NCBI RefSeq assembly: GCF_902167145.1
Contig: NC_050100.1
Coordinates: 189,837,439 to 189,901,438, forward strand
DNA: 64,000 bases
Reading direction: 5' to 3'
Origin: Zea mays
Taxonomy: Eukaryota; Streptophyta; Magnoliopsida; Poales; Poaceae
Under the pieces are notes generated by a model, which made no database searches, was not told the origin of the DNA, and worked only from the letters and a program-made list of their open reading frames with translations. Every line of letters starts with the position of its first letter. The stretch's first letter is position 1. Of this stretch, positions 33,500-44,900 are shown one piece after another. A program made the position numbers and the translations under genes.

Positions 33500-36400
33500 G
33501 ATGTTTTCAAGTTGTTCATATACCTCGCTTCCACGCAAAGTTTAGTCATCAAGGAAGGGTCGGCTTGCCTCGGCAAAGCCCAACCCTCCCTCGGGGGCTA
33601 AAAGGGGGGAACCCCCTCTGCGTCGAATTTTTTCCTCTAAAAAAGATCCTTTCTGCCAGAATGTCTTTCGTGCTTTTCGACTACTTCGAAAGTGGATCCT
33701 GAAAACGACGGAGTACACGTAAGCAGCCAAGGCTGACCGAGCCGAGGGACTCCTACGCCTCCGGGATACGGATACCTCACTCATCACCTTCTGCGATAAG
33801 TAACTCACGTTCGGATAAGTGATTCCGCGGACCGAACAAGTCTTCACGTTCGAAAGCTCCTCTGCCGAAGCGATTCTTCGAGCCTTCTCGACTGCGTCGG
33901 TGACAGAACCCTATGGATGGGTAAGAGTGCGCGTAAGCGGCAAGGCCGACCGAGCCGAGGGACTCCTACGCCTCCAGGATACGGATACCTCACTCATCAT
34001 CTTCCGCGAGAAGCAACTCTCGCCCACACAGACAACTCTGTTACCGACGAAAAAGTCCAGATACTCGAAACAAGAGGAAAAGAAATGCAGCTTTACAACA
34101 CGGCGAGGGTGTGTTTGGGCCTCGGCGGCCGCAGAAAACACACACTACAAGATAATCCGATCCTGCAGGCTCGGATCTAGACAGTTGAAGGGAGCTGCAA
34201 CACCCTCGGCGCCGACAACACCTTCGGCGAGGTCCGACCTAGCCTCGGACGGCGATGCGGTCCGAGGATCTCCACTTTGAAGGACGACGTCATCACCACG
34301 CCCGGGCCATCGCCGCCAGGATCTTCTCCGAGAATCCAGCCTGAGCAGGCGGCTCGGCTGGTCACCCCGAGGCCTCGGCCAGCTGTCCCCCGAAGACATC
34401 AGCTCGGCCCGAGGCCTCGGAAGATCAACTCCGGCGTCGGTCCCGCTAACGGACGACCCGGCCAGGCTCCGGCCGACCAAGTCTTCTTTTCGAGCGAACT
34501 CTGCCTCTGTCCATGCTGACACCGCTACCCCTGGCCTCGGCTCATCGAAGAGCGGCCGAGGGGTTCCTTTAACTAAGCAAGAGAAGCCTCGGACAACAAG
34601 GCTGACCGAGCCGAGGGACTCCTACGCCTCCGGGATACGGATACCTCACTCGTCACCTTTACACGGGGCGACTCACGCTTGGTGAAGTGGTTCAGACAAC
34701 CAACAGGCGAGTCTTAGTGCTCGAAAATGAGGAAAAAACACGGCCCCGTGCCAAAAATACATACATGTTCAGGCCTCGACAGCCACAATGAACATGAACA
34801 CTGGCATTCAAAGTGCCATTACAAACGGAACTCCGGTTCCACCTCCGCAGGTACGTACAACCCCACTCGATGGGGGGGGGGCCTGCGGAGCAACAGAAGA
34901 CCGACGAACGGCGCGCCGTCACCCGCTCCAGCAGCGGCGACGACGACGACTTCGGCGGGGGCCTCCCGGCAGCAGCATCCGCCCTGAGGTCATCGCTGCC
35001 GCTGTTCGGCCCCCCGGAGCAGAAGAAGCCAAACCGCCGCGCGCGGTGCATGCAACCGCCCAGCGGTTACAAGCGGCCCTCCACTTTCGCCCAGACCAGC
35101 GGGCGAAAGGGCGGGCAGCCATGCAGGCGGCATGCAACCGCGCCAAGTGGGCACACTTCTCCGACTTCCAACACGCCCAGCATGGAGGCCCAGGCCCACG
35201 CGTCATGCAACCGGCGCGCCGGATGCTGCGTGCGAGCAACTGCACCGCCACCCGCGCCACTGCCACGCCTCCTCGACTGCGGAACCAGCATCGCGACTCG
35301 AGGCAACCCTGCGTACGACCCAGTAGTGCCAGCCAGGCGCGACGGTCAATGCGGCCAAAAATGCGCCGGCAGTGATGGCGGTGGCAGGCGGGCGGGAGCA
35401 GCGGTCACGTCGTCAGCCAAGCTTACGTCCCATCCTGGGGCAGTGAGAGAGCCCTCTCTCACGGCGTGAAGACGACGCGCCCGTGTTCCGTTCCTCGAAC
35501 GGCTCGCGCACGCGCAACGGCCGCCCTGCGAACCGCACGCCCCGTCGCATTAACTCCACGGCGGGAAAGGCGGCGCCTCTGGCAGGGGAAGCGAGCGACG
35601 CTTCGCCTTCGCCATAATGACCGCGTCAAAAAAGGTACGCCACGTCGTTCAATTTCGTATCCTTTTCCTTTTCCTCTTTCTCTCTCTTATGACAGGGACC
35701 AGGAAAGGGGGATACCCCGAAAAGGATCCTTCTCCGTGAAGGAACCAGGCTCCGAGCCTCCCTACTGATCAGAGGTTCGAAGGCTGGCCCCACGGAGGGG
35801 TTCAACAGCCGCCTCAGAGCGCGTGGGCTCCACACCCACTACTGGTCAGAGGTTGAAGGCCGGCCCTCGGAAGGGTTCAACGACCGCCTCAGGCTACTCG
35901 GGCTCCACGCCCACTACTGATCAGGGGTTCGAAGGCTGGCCCTCGAAGGGTTCATAGCCGCCTCAGACGCAGAGCGAGGGATGACCATGGGTACGTTCGA
36001 TACATAACCAAGGCTCGGGCTGCGCTCCCGAGGTACCCTAGGACATTTCCGAGACCAGCGGGAATGATCTTGTAACGGAATCCCATCAGAGGGAGGCATC
36101 GAGCCCTCGGACCCCGTCGATAGGGCACCGGGTCCGGTAGATCACCCGCAGGTACTTTTGGGCGCGCCTCTGGGCCTCTAGCCGACCCCTAGCAAATGGG
36201 GCACGAACGTCCGCTCGGATTACCCGCCAGCAGCTCACCGGAGACGCCATGTTCGGCGCCCACCGAGGGCAACATGGCGCTTTCCCCCCCTCCTCCTTGC
36301 GGAAAGGCGACGCAGGGGCGTATGTAAAAAAGTCGAGTCTGTCCCTGATCGTCCTCTCGCCCTGTGCAGAGGCTCGGGAGCTGCTCTCGCAAACTCGGCT

Positions 36401-36684
36401 CTGGCCAAACCGTTGACAGCGTCAACATACCAGCCCGAGAATTTGGGACCCGACTGTGCACCCGGGCTACGGCCAGCTCGCATGAGGGAACGACCAGACC
36501 AGCCAAAGCATTGCGCGAGGCATTAAGACCTCGGAGGAGTCAAACCACTCCTCCGAGGCCTCGGGGGCTACACCCGGTGGGTGCGCTCGCGCGCACCCAC
36601 CGGAACAAAACGCAACCGAGAGAGGCTGGTCCCCTTGCAAAAAAGTGCGACAAAAGCCTCCAAGCGAGTGTTAACACTCCCTTC
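33500..36684 (+). other. non-coding 3' region of element F
   Basis: About 3.2 kb between pol and the polypurine tract. I found no antisense gene like that of elements A-C; open frames here look random and GC-driven. It holds three dispersed copies of a segment with GCCGAGGGACTCCTACGCCT (near 33740, 33955 and 34610) and a short tandem array at 35766-35970. Confidence 0.6.
35766..35970. repeat. three tandem units of about 75-80 bp in element F
   Basis: Each unit holds a TTCGAAGGCTGGCCC-like start, GGGTTCAACAGCCGCCTCAG and CTCCACACCCACTACTG. The units differ by small indels. Confidence 0.7.
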
Positions 36685-36700
36685 GAGGCTCGGGGGCTAC

Positions 36701-38361
36701 TATAGGGGGCCATAATTAGGGGTACCCTCAAGGCTCCTAATTCTCAGCTGGTAACCCCCATCAGCACAAAGCTGCAAAGGCCTGATGGGTGCGATTAAGT
36801 CAGGGATCGGCCCATTCGAGGGACTCGATCACGCCTCGCCCGAGCCTAGCCTCGGGCAAGGGCAGCCGACCCCGTAGGATCTCCGTCTCGCCCGAGGCCC
36901 CCCTCCAGCGACGAACATACTTCCGGCTTGCCCGAGGCCCTGTCTTCGCCAAGAAGCAACCCTGACCAAATCGCCGCGCTGATCGACCAAATCGCAGGAG
37001 CATTTAATGCAAAGGTGGCCTGACACCTTTATCCTGACGCGCGCCCTTCAGTCGATAGAGCCGAAGTGACCGCAGTCACTTCGCCGCTCCACTGACCAAC
37101 CTGACAGAAGGACAGTGCCGCATGCGCCGCACCGACTGCAGTGCCACTTGACAGAGTGAGGCTGACAGGCAGTCAGGCCCGACCTCAGGCACCATAGGAA
37201 GCTCCGCTCCGCCCGACCCAGGGCTCGGACTCGGGCTAAGCCCCGGAAGACGGCGAACTCCGCTCCACCCGACCCAGGTCTCGGACTTGGGCTAAGCCCA
37301 GAAGACGGCGAACTCCGCTCCGCCCGACCTAGGGCTCGGACTCGGGCTAAGGCCCGGAAGACGGCAAACTCCGCTCCGCCCGACCCAGGGCTCGGACTCG
37401 GGCTAAGCCCCGGAAGACGGCGAACTCCGCTCCGCCCGACCCAGGGCTCGGACTTGGGCTAAGCCCCGGAAGACGGCGAACTCCGCACCGCCCGACCCAA
37501 GCTCGGACTCGGGCTCAGCCCCAGAAGACGACGAACTCCGCTTCGCCCGACCCCAGGGCTCGGCCTCAGCCGACGGTCTCCGCCTCGCCCGACCCAGGGG
37601 CTCGGACTCGACCACGGCCACGGAAGACAGACTCGACCTCGACCTCGGAGAAGCCTCCACATCGCCCAACCTAGGGCGCTCACCGACCACGTCGACAGAA
37701 AGCGCCATCATTACCCTACCCCAAGCTGACTCAGGCTACGGGGAACAAGACCGGCGTCCCATCTGGCTCGCTCCGCCAGATAGGCAATGATGGCGCCGCG
37801 CACGCTCTGTGACGACGGTGGCTCTCAGCCCCCTTACGGAAGCAAGAGGACGTCAGCAAGGACTCAACAGCCCCGACAGCTGTCCTTCCGCCAGGCTCCA
37901 GCGCTCCTCCGACGGCCACGACACCACACGAACCGGGTGCCAAAACCTCTCCGGCTGCCACGACGGCATGTACTTAGGGCGCTAGCTCTCCTCCGCTAGA
38001 CACGTAGCACTCTGCTACACCCCCCATTGTACACCTGGATCCTCTCCTTACGCCTATAAAAGGAAGGACCAGGGCCCTCTTACAGAGGGTTGGCCGCGCG
38101 GTGACGAGGACGAGACAGGCGCTCGCGTGAGGCCGCTCGCTCCCTCTCCCGCGTGGACGCTTGTAACCCCCTACTGCAAGCGCACCCGACCTGGGCGCGG
38201 GACGAACACGAAGGCCGCGGGATTTCCACCTCTCTCACGCCCATCTCCGGCAACCTCTCTTCCCCCTTCGCGCTCGGCCTCGCGCCGACCCATCTGGGCT
38301 GGGGCACGCGGCGACATTTCACTCGTCGGCCCAGGGACCCCCCGGTCTCGAAACGCCGACA
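36701..38361 (+). repeat. 3' LTR of element F
   Basis: 1661 bp, with tandem array at 37200-37560 and a TATA box near 38055. Many substitutions and small indels against the 5' LTR show greater age than elements A and B. Confidence 0.92.
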
Positions 38362-38366
38362 CTATT

Positions 38367-38859
38367 GACATGCTTTTCAGTTGCACAGATGTGCAATTGT
38401 GTAACACGTGCGACATAAAGATTAAAGGATCCTTTAATCCATTTTCTTTCTGTAGAACTAAAGATTGTATATTTTTTTATTATTGACAAAGTGTCTCAAT
38501 GTCCTGCTAACATCACCATGTTTGATTCGCGCACACGAAAGTCGACAGGCAAGGCGGCTTCAGCGCACCGTCAAGGAGCCTACGAAAACGACGCGCTGAA
38601 GCTCCAGCTCCACCTACGGGAGGACTCCTCGATGGATGCCAGCCCTACGGCTCCTGCGGCGTCGTAGTTGCTGTCCCCGCCTGCTTCATGGCAGGAGCCG
38701 CAAGAAAAGGGTATGATGAGCACAATCTTGTCCAAATTGTTTATTTTACAGTTTCAATGGTTGTGCAACATATGTATTGTCATGTCAAGATCTTGTTGTT
38801 TCGTTTATGAACTTGTGGACGTGATCATGTAAATATCTAAGTATTGTCTTCTTTGAGGA
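38367..38859. other. unassigned sequence right of element F
   Basis: A GC-rich stretch at about 38525-38700 stands out from AT-rich flanks and may be captured gene sequence. I do not recognise it. Confidence 0.3.
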
Positions 38860-39365
38860 CTGAAATGGGAGGTGGGGACATTGACTTGGCGTTGTCGTCG
38901 TCAGACGAGGCCGCAACGATCTTGGTGTGGACGTGGATGCTGATGTGGGTGTGTGAGAGGTCATGCACTGGTGGTTGTAAGTGTGGGTGTGCGTGCAGGT
39001 GTGGTGCTCTGTGTCCTTGAGGATCTCGTCGACGTAGCCGTGCATGTTGCAAGTGCTCGGCGGGTCGGTACTGAGCGCCAGGCAACAACAACAACATAAC
39101 CTCTAAAGAAGTGTCCCTTGGGGAACCGTGCCATAGTTAGAAAGTATCAGGTGAAGAAGGCCCACACTGTGTCACTGAAGGAGGATGTGGTACATCTCAG
39201 GACGCTCAACCAGCAGCTCATGAATAAGCTCCATAGCCACACAACGCTTGAGGCAGAGGTGGTCAGGCTCCACTACCTGCTCGTCGACATCAGAGGCAAA
39301 TCGAGGGGGAGATTTGGCACGTTCTCGTACCAGAGCCCAAAGGCCACCACCTTGTGCAATCAAGC
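38860..39365. pseudogene. rearranged fragments of an F-group bZIP transcription factor gene
   Basis: Two parts in opposite orientation. On the minus strand, 39097 down to about 38860 reads MHGYVDEILKDTEHHTCTHTHT and, after a frameshift, VHDLSHTHISIHVHTKIVAA. These are the His/Thr-rich N-terminal repeats of plant F-group bZIPs (AtbZIP19/23 type, zinc-deficiency response). On the plus strand, about 39108-39365 reads PLGNRAIVRKY, then a zipper with LRTLNQQLMNKLHSH and LEAEVVRLHYLLVDIRG, the family's basic region and leucine zipper. The basic region is altered and shortened (KYQVKKAHT). No single frame covers both halves, so this is an inverted, broken copy and not a working gene. Confidence 0.75.
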
Positions 39366-39424
39366 TTGACAAGGACAATGTTATTTAGGAGTCTTTTACC
39401 AATTCATGACATCTATTATCTGGA

Positions 39425-39453
39425 CTAGGTGAGTGCCCATGCGTTGCAACGGG
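39425..39453 (-). mobile_element. candidate Helitron 3' terminus
   Basis: On the minus strand a short hairpin-like CCCGTTGCAACGCATGGG (39436-39453) is followed after seven bases by CTAG (39425-39428) and then T. Helitrons end in a hairpin followed by CTRR and insert between A and T. The element body would extend to higher coordinates and be split by element C. No 5' end was found, so this is tentative. Confidence 0.4.
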
Positions 39454-39791
39454 AACATATAATATCATGATAACTTATATACAAAATGTGTCTTATATTA
39501 TCAGAAAATGTTTCATAATCCATTTGTGATCCTAGCCATACATAAATTTTGTTATTTTAATTTAGCTGTTTCACTACTACATTGCAACCATCAGTATCAT
39601 GCAGACTTCGATATATGTCACGATTTGCATGGTCTCATCATTGGAGAGCACGTGCCACACCTGCCTGTAGAAGTTCCGTCATATATCGTTAGTCATCAGG
39701 CACGCACCACCATACACGCTTGCTTAAACAAAAAGACAAGTGTGTGTTTGCGAAGAGAATTAAAGGCAGGCCGACACAAAAGCTACCCCGA

Positions 39792-40466
39792 TGTTGGGGG
39801 CCTTCAGCTCCGAAGGTCCTCAAAAACAGGATTTAACAGTGTTTCTGGAGTATAATGTGTGAACAGGTATCTTTGGACCCGAATCGGTACCACGGTAGGA
39901 GAAGCTCAAAGAATACGAAGGTTGATACAGCGCCGAAGAAATGAGCAGGAAAGCTTCGGCGTGACTGCAGAAAAGGAAACCGACTTAAAGATGAAAAGGC
40001 TATTTAAACCTCGGTGGATTACTATAGAATTACTACCAAATGTAAAGGGCATGGATGTAATTTTATGTGGGTTGTGTTCCGTGCCTATAAATAGGTGAAC
40101 AGTACCCCCGTACTGTTCGGGCTGACTTGGCATTTGCTTTTTGCGTCACGCTTGTACTTTTACTCCCTTCCAAACTGAAGGTACATCTGTAACTTGATGT
40201 CGTTCTTATTCTTCAATAATAATAATACAGAAATGAATTGGTAACAAGATATAATTGTCTACATTTTACTTCATATTCCATATTTTATATGCTTCTTCTT
40301 TTATTTAACATATACTACGATGATGAAGGTAAGTCTTTCATGACCTTCGTCTGAAGATCATTATGTCCTAAGGGAAATAATGCTTCGAAGGACGAAGGGT
40401 ATTGACACTTAACATCTTGTGTTGCCTTGTTCTTAATTCATAGTATTTGAGAACAAGTCCCCAACA
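39792..40466 (+). repeat. 5' LTR of element C
   Basis: 675 bp. Promoter TATA box TATAAATA at 40086-40093, followed by GGTGAACAGTACC. Confidence 0.93.
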
Positions 40467-41430
40467 TTGGCGCCCACCTCCGGTGAACTCGCTTCCATTT
40501 CTTGAGCTTTGAACACCTTCGGCAAGCATCACTTTCGTCATGCCGCCTAAAAAAGCTTCAGCAACAGGGGCTGGCACGCTGCAGCCGCTGGACCCCAATC
40601 AAGACGTCCTTTCTCTTAGAGAGGCTCGAAGCCAGAAGAGGAAGGCTGTCAGTCCAACACCTCTGGAGGATGATCTAGATCAGGAAATTCAAAATCTGGA
40701 GATCCTTCAGCAGCAGGTCCAACGCAAGAAGGAGAAGATGGCTCGTCTAGCTGATCTTCAGAGACAGATAGATGAAGCTTCTGAAGAGGTTCGTCATCTT
40801 GTTCAAGATGATCAAAGCCGAAGGCCCCCACGCAGAGAGCTTCATCAGGAAGGCTTCCACAATGAGGATGACTGGTATGAAGATTTCCATCATGGAAACT
40901 TTGCTTTTGATGATGCTTCTCCTCTCTCAACAGAATTGCAGGCTACACCTTGGCCACAGACTTACAAGCCACCTCAGCTTCCCATATATGACGGTCACTC
41001 AGACCCTAAGCAATTCCTAATGAGCTATGAAGCAACTATATCTTCGTACGGTGGCAATACGACAGTCATGGCAAAATCCTTTGTCATGGCCGTCAGGAGT
41101 GTTGCTCAGACTTGGTACTCTTCTCTTCGGCCAGGGACAATCACTTCTTGGCAGAAATTGAAGGATATGCTGATAACTAGCTTTCAAGGGTTTCAGACGA
41201 AGCCGGTCACCGCTCAGGCTCTCTTCTAGTGTACCCAAGACCATGAAGAGTACCTTCAGGCGTATGTCCGAAGGTTTCTGCGTCTGAGGGCACAGGCGCC
41301 GACAGTGCCCAATGAGATTGTCATTGAGGCCATGATCAAGGGGCTTCGGCCGGGGCCATCAGCGCAGTATTTTGCCAGGAAGCCACCACAAACGCTGGAG
41401 AAGCTGCTCCAGAAGATGGACGAATACATT

Positions 41431-41905
41431 TGTTGGGGCGAAGGCAAAGACGCCACCCTTCGCTCGAGGCCTTCGCTGCAGCCGCTGGTCCGATGGAGAC
41501 AAAGCAGGCAGGGACACCCTTCGCAGGACTCGGCACTTCGACGAAGGCCTGCGGCGACGTCCTACCACGGCGCGTCCCCGTTCAGTCCCAAGGCCCACGT
41601 GTCATCTGGCCCATTGTAACGGGCCCCGCGTGGCCGCCTCTGTATTACGGGCCTAACTTGTAAAGGAATACTTGTAATTACGGTCTGTAACCCTGCTTTA
41701 TGGGAATATTCTGGGGATAAAATAGGTGTCTGAGGGCACATGCGTCCTTAACACAAGACGCTGGGCACTCAGATACCTATAAATACCCCCGCACAGTGCC
41801 CGTGAGAGGCTAGATCAACAGAGCTATTGCCCCCGAGCACGTAACCCTGTTGTCACCACCGCTCACCCTTGTTGGTCTCTTTGCTGCTGAGAGCAAGTTC
41901 CAACA
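41431..41905 (+). repeat. 5' LTR of element B
   Basis: 475 bp, TATA box CTATAAATA at 41777-41785. Just downstream, 41906-41923 (TTTGGCGCCCACCGTTCG) is the primer-binding region. Confidence 0.93.
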
Positions 41906-41945
41906 TTTGGCGCCCACCGTTCGTGCTACGATAAAACCACCCGCG

Positions 41946-44900
41946 ATGGCACCCAAGAGAGCTAACCCCAAGGCTGACGAGGCTGCGAAGGCAGCACTAC
42001 TGGCCGCAAGAAAGGGCAAGGCCCTCGTCCTCACCCAATCCACCCACCAAGAGCCCACTGAAGACAATGTTCCCCACACCGGCGAAGACGACACCCTCCG
42101 CACCTGCGGAACCGAAGGACAGTCAGAGCCGCCCCCAGGCTTCGCCCCACTGGAAGGCGCGGACCTCACCGAGGACGGTGAGGTCCTCGGCGTCTCAACA
42201 GAAGAACAGCTGCAGCTGCGCGCCCTGCGCCTCAGGAACCGCAATCTCCAGAGGCAGAAAGAGATACTGGAGGCCAAGCGCCAGCGTGTGTCCGCATTAG
42301 CCAAAGTGCGGCAAATGATACGCGACGAGGAGCAGAAAGCTCAAGACCTCGAGCGCGAGATCGCGCTGATGCAGCGCGAAGGCCACCTCGGTCTACAGCA
42401 AGAGCCACCCCTCCAACAGCGCACACAACCGGAGGACACGCGCGAAGGCCACCTCGGCCGGCAGCATGGCCCACCCCTGCAGCACCGGGCGCAGCCGGAG
42501 AACCCGTGTTTCCCCCAGCATGACTACGTCTCCCAGCATGGCGCGCCATTCCAAGGGGTCAACTACATCGACGAGCGAAGTCCCCTGGCGCCACACCTAC
42601 AAGTGACGCCTTGGCCAGCTAACTTTCGAGCGGGGGCATACCCCAAGTACAACGGCAGCACCGACCCGGCGCAGTACATCATGAGTTATCAAGTCGACGT
42701 TGCATCAGCCGGAGGGGACGACGCCACAATGGCGAAGTCTTTCATCATCGCACTAGAGGGCCCAGCACTCACCTGGTTCACCAGATTGCCTCCGCTGTCC
42801 ATTGATTCGTGGAGAAGTCTCAGGGACAAGTTCCTCCTCAACTTCCAAGGGTACCGTCCAGACACCGACGCTTTGGCCGAGCTCTCGCTTTGCAAACAGC
42901 TGGAAAAGGAGACTCTGCGGGAGTATTACCGCAAGTTCTTAACACTCAAGTCACAGCTGCCCTCTGTCGACGATCAGATCGCTATCCACTACGCCATCAA
43001 TGGCCTTCGGGCTGGCGTCCTCTACAGCCATTGTATCAGAGATCCACCCAAGAGCTTGCAGGAGCTATATCAGCTCTTCGAAAAATATGCCAAATCCGAA
43101 GAGCTCCACCAGCGCAAGGTTGAGTCACAGCGGAAGCCCAAAGATGCCCCGCAGTCCAGCCGCACGTGGACGAGGACTCCGCAACCAGACTCCGGTCGAG
43201 ATGGCCGCAGTCAACAGCAAGTGCACAACATCGTCAACCAACTGCCTGCTGCTGATCCCCCTCGCCGCCAGGAATATCCCCCCCAGGGCCGCGGAAATGG
43301 AACTCGCGGCAGGGGTCGAGGGCGGGCGCAGCAGCCGCCGCGTCGATTCTATTGCCTTTTCCACGGCGAAGACTGCGCCCACCAGACCAAAGACTACCCC
43401 GAGACGAAGGCCACCAGAGAAAGAATGGCGCGGGCGCAGCCAGCCGACAATCCTAGAATCGTCGCGCATAATTACCAACCACCCCCTCCACCATACATCC
43501 ACGCTCCCGCTCCGCATCCACCGCACCACGCTTACCAACACCATCAGGAAGTACAAATCGTACCTCCTCCACCCCCACCGCCACACCAGCAACACCAAAA
43601 CATCCCCCACGCCCCAAAACAGGAAGACTTCGCCGATCAACCATATCGCGGAGTCATTCACATGATAACAGGGGGGTCCAGCACTGACTTCGACACCAAG
43701 CGGCAGAAGCGGGACCACTACCGCAGCATCAACCACGTCGCCGTCACTGGCCCAGTCGTGCAGACGAAGTGGTCCCACATACCGCTAACCTTCGACGCAC
43801 GAGACGTCGACCTACGCAGCGCCCCCCACATCGACGCTATGGTCATCAATTGCAGCGTGGCAGGCTGGGACTTACACAAAGTCCTAGTCGACAACGGCAG
43901 TCAGGCGGACATCATCTTCCTCCACGCCTTCGACCGCATGGGTATAAGCCACAGCTTGCTGAAGCCTACGGACAACCCGTTGTATGGTTTCGGCGGCAAG
44001 GGCACCTTTCCAGTTGGCAAGATAGAGTTGCCCCTCTCCTTCGGTGTAGCGCCCAATGCCCGAAGTGAGCAAGTAACCTTCGACATTGTCGACATGGTAT
44101 ATCCATACAACGCCATCATGGGCCGGGGATCCATCAACAAGTTCGAAACCGCCATCCACGGGTTGTACCTATGTATGAAGATACCAGGCCCGCTAGGCGC
44201 CATCACAGTCTACGGCAACCAGCAGACGGCGCGCAACATTGAGCGGGACTTCGTGCCCGGTCAGAGAAACGTACACTGTCTCACAACTCAGCGCGAGGTC
44301 CCTGCGCCGGCCAGCCCAACCGACAAGCAGCACGACAAGGCACAGTTGCAGTGCCAAGATGGGACCAAGACTGTCCCCCTCGATCAGGCCACGCCCAAGC
44401 AGACAGTAACTATCAGCGAAGACCTCACCTCACTTGAAGAAGAGAGACTTCTCTGCTGCCTGGCCAAGAATAAGGATGTCTTCGCCTGGTCTGCCCTCGA
44501 TCTGGTCGGAGTCAGCCGAGCCATAATTGAGCACAGCTTGGGGATTAACCCTTCGGTGCGACCCAAAAAGCAGAAGCTTCGCAAAATGTCAGACGAAAAG
44601 ACAGAGGCCGCCAAGGCGGAGGTGCATCGCCTCCTGGAGGCTAAATTCATCGAGCCAGTGGCTTACCCCACGTGGCTCTCCAATGTTGTGATGGTGCAGA
44701 AAAAAAGCGGAAAATGGCGCATGTGCACAGACTTCACCAGTCTCAATAAGGCCTGCCCAAAGGACAATTTCCCGTTGCCACGGATCGACAAAATAGTCGA
44801 TAGCACAGCCGGATGCGAGGTCATGTCCCTCCTCGATTGCTTCTCCGGCTATCACCAGATATACATGAAGGAGGAAGACAAGGCTAGCACCAGCTTTATA

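Larger units (their letters stand above)
25226..38361 (+). mobile_element. element F: decayed cinful/zeon-like Tat Ty3/gypsy retrotransposon
   Basis: 13.1 kb, with LTRs 25226-26900 and 36701-38361 and perfect TSD CTATT at 25221-25225 and 38362-38366. The LTR start TGTCGGGGACCATAATTAGG is what I know from maize cinful/zeon elements; family identity was not searched. In the 3' LTR the first bases are mutated (TATAGGGGGCC). The primer region is at 26901-26920, gag-pol remnants at 27082-33499, a long non-coding 3' region follows, and the polypurine tract GAGGCTCGGGGGCTAC lies at 36685-36700. Several stops and frameshifts show it is inactive. Confidence 0.92.
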
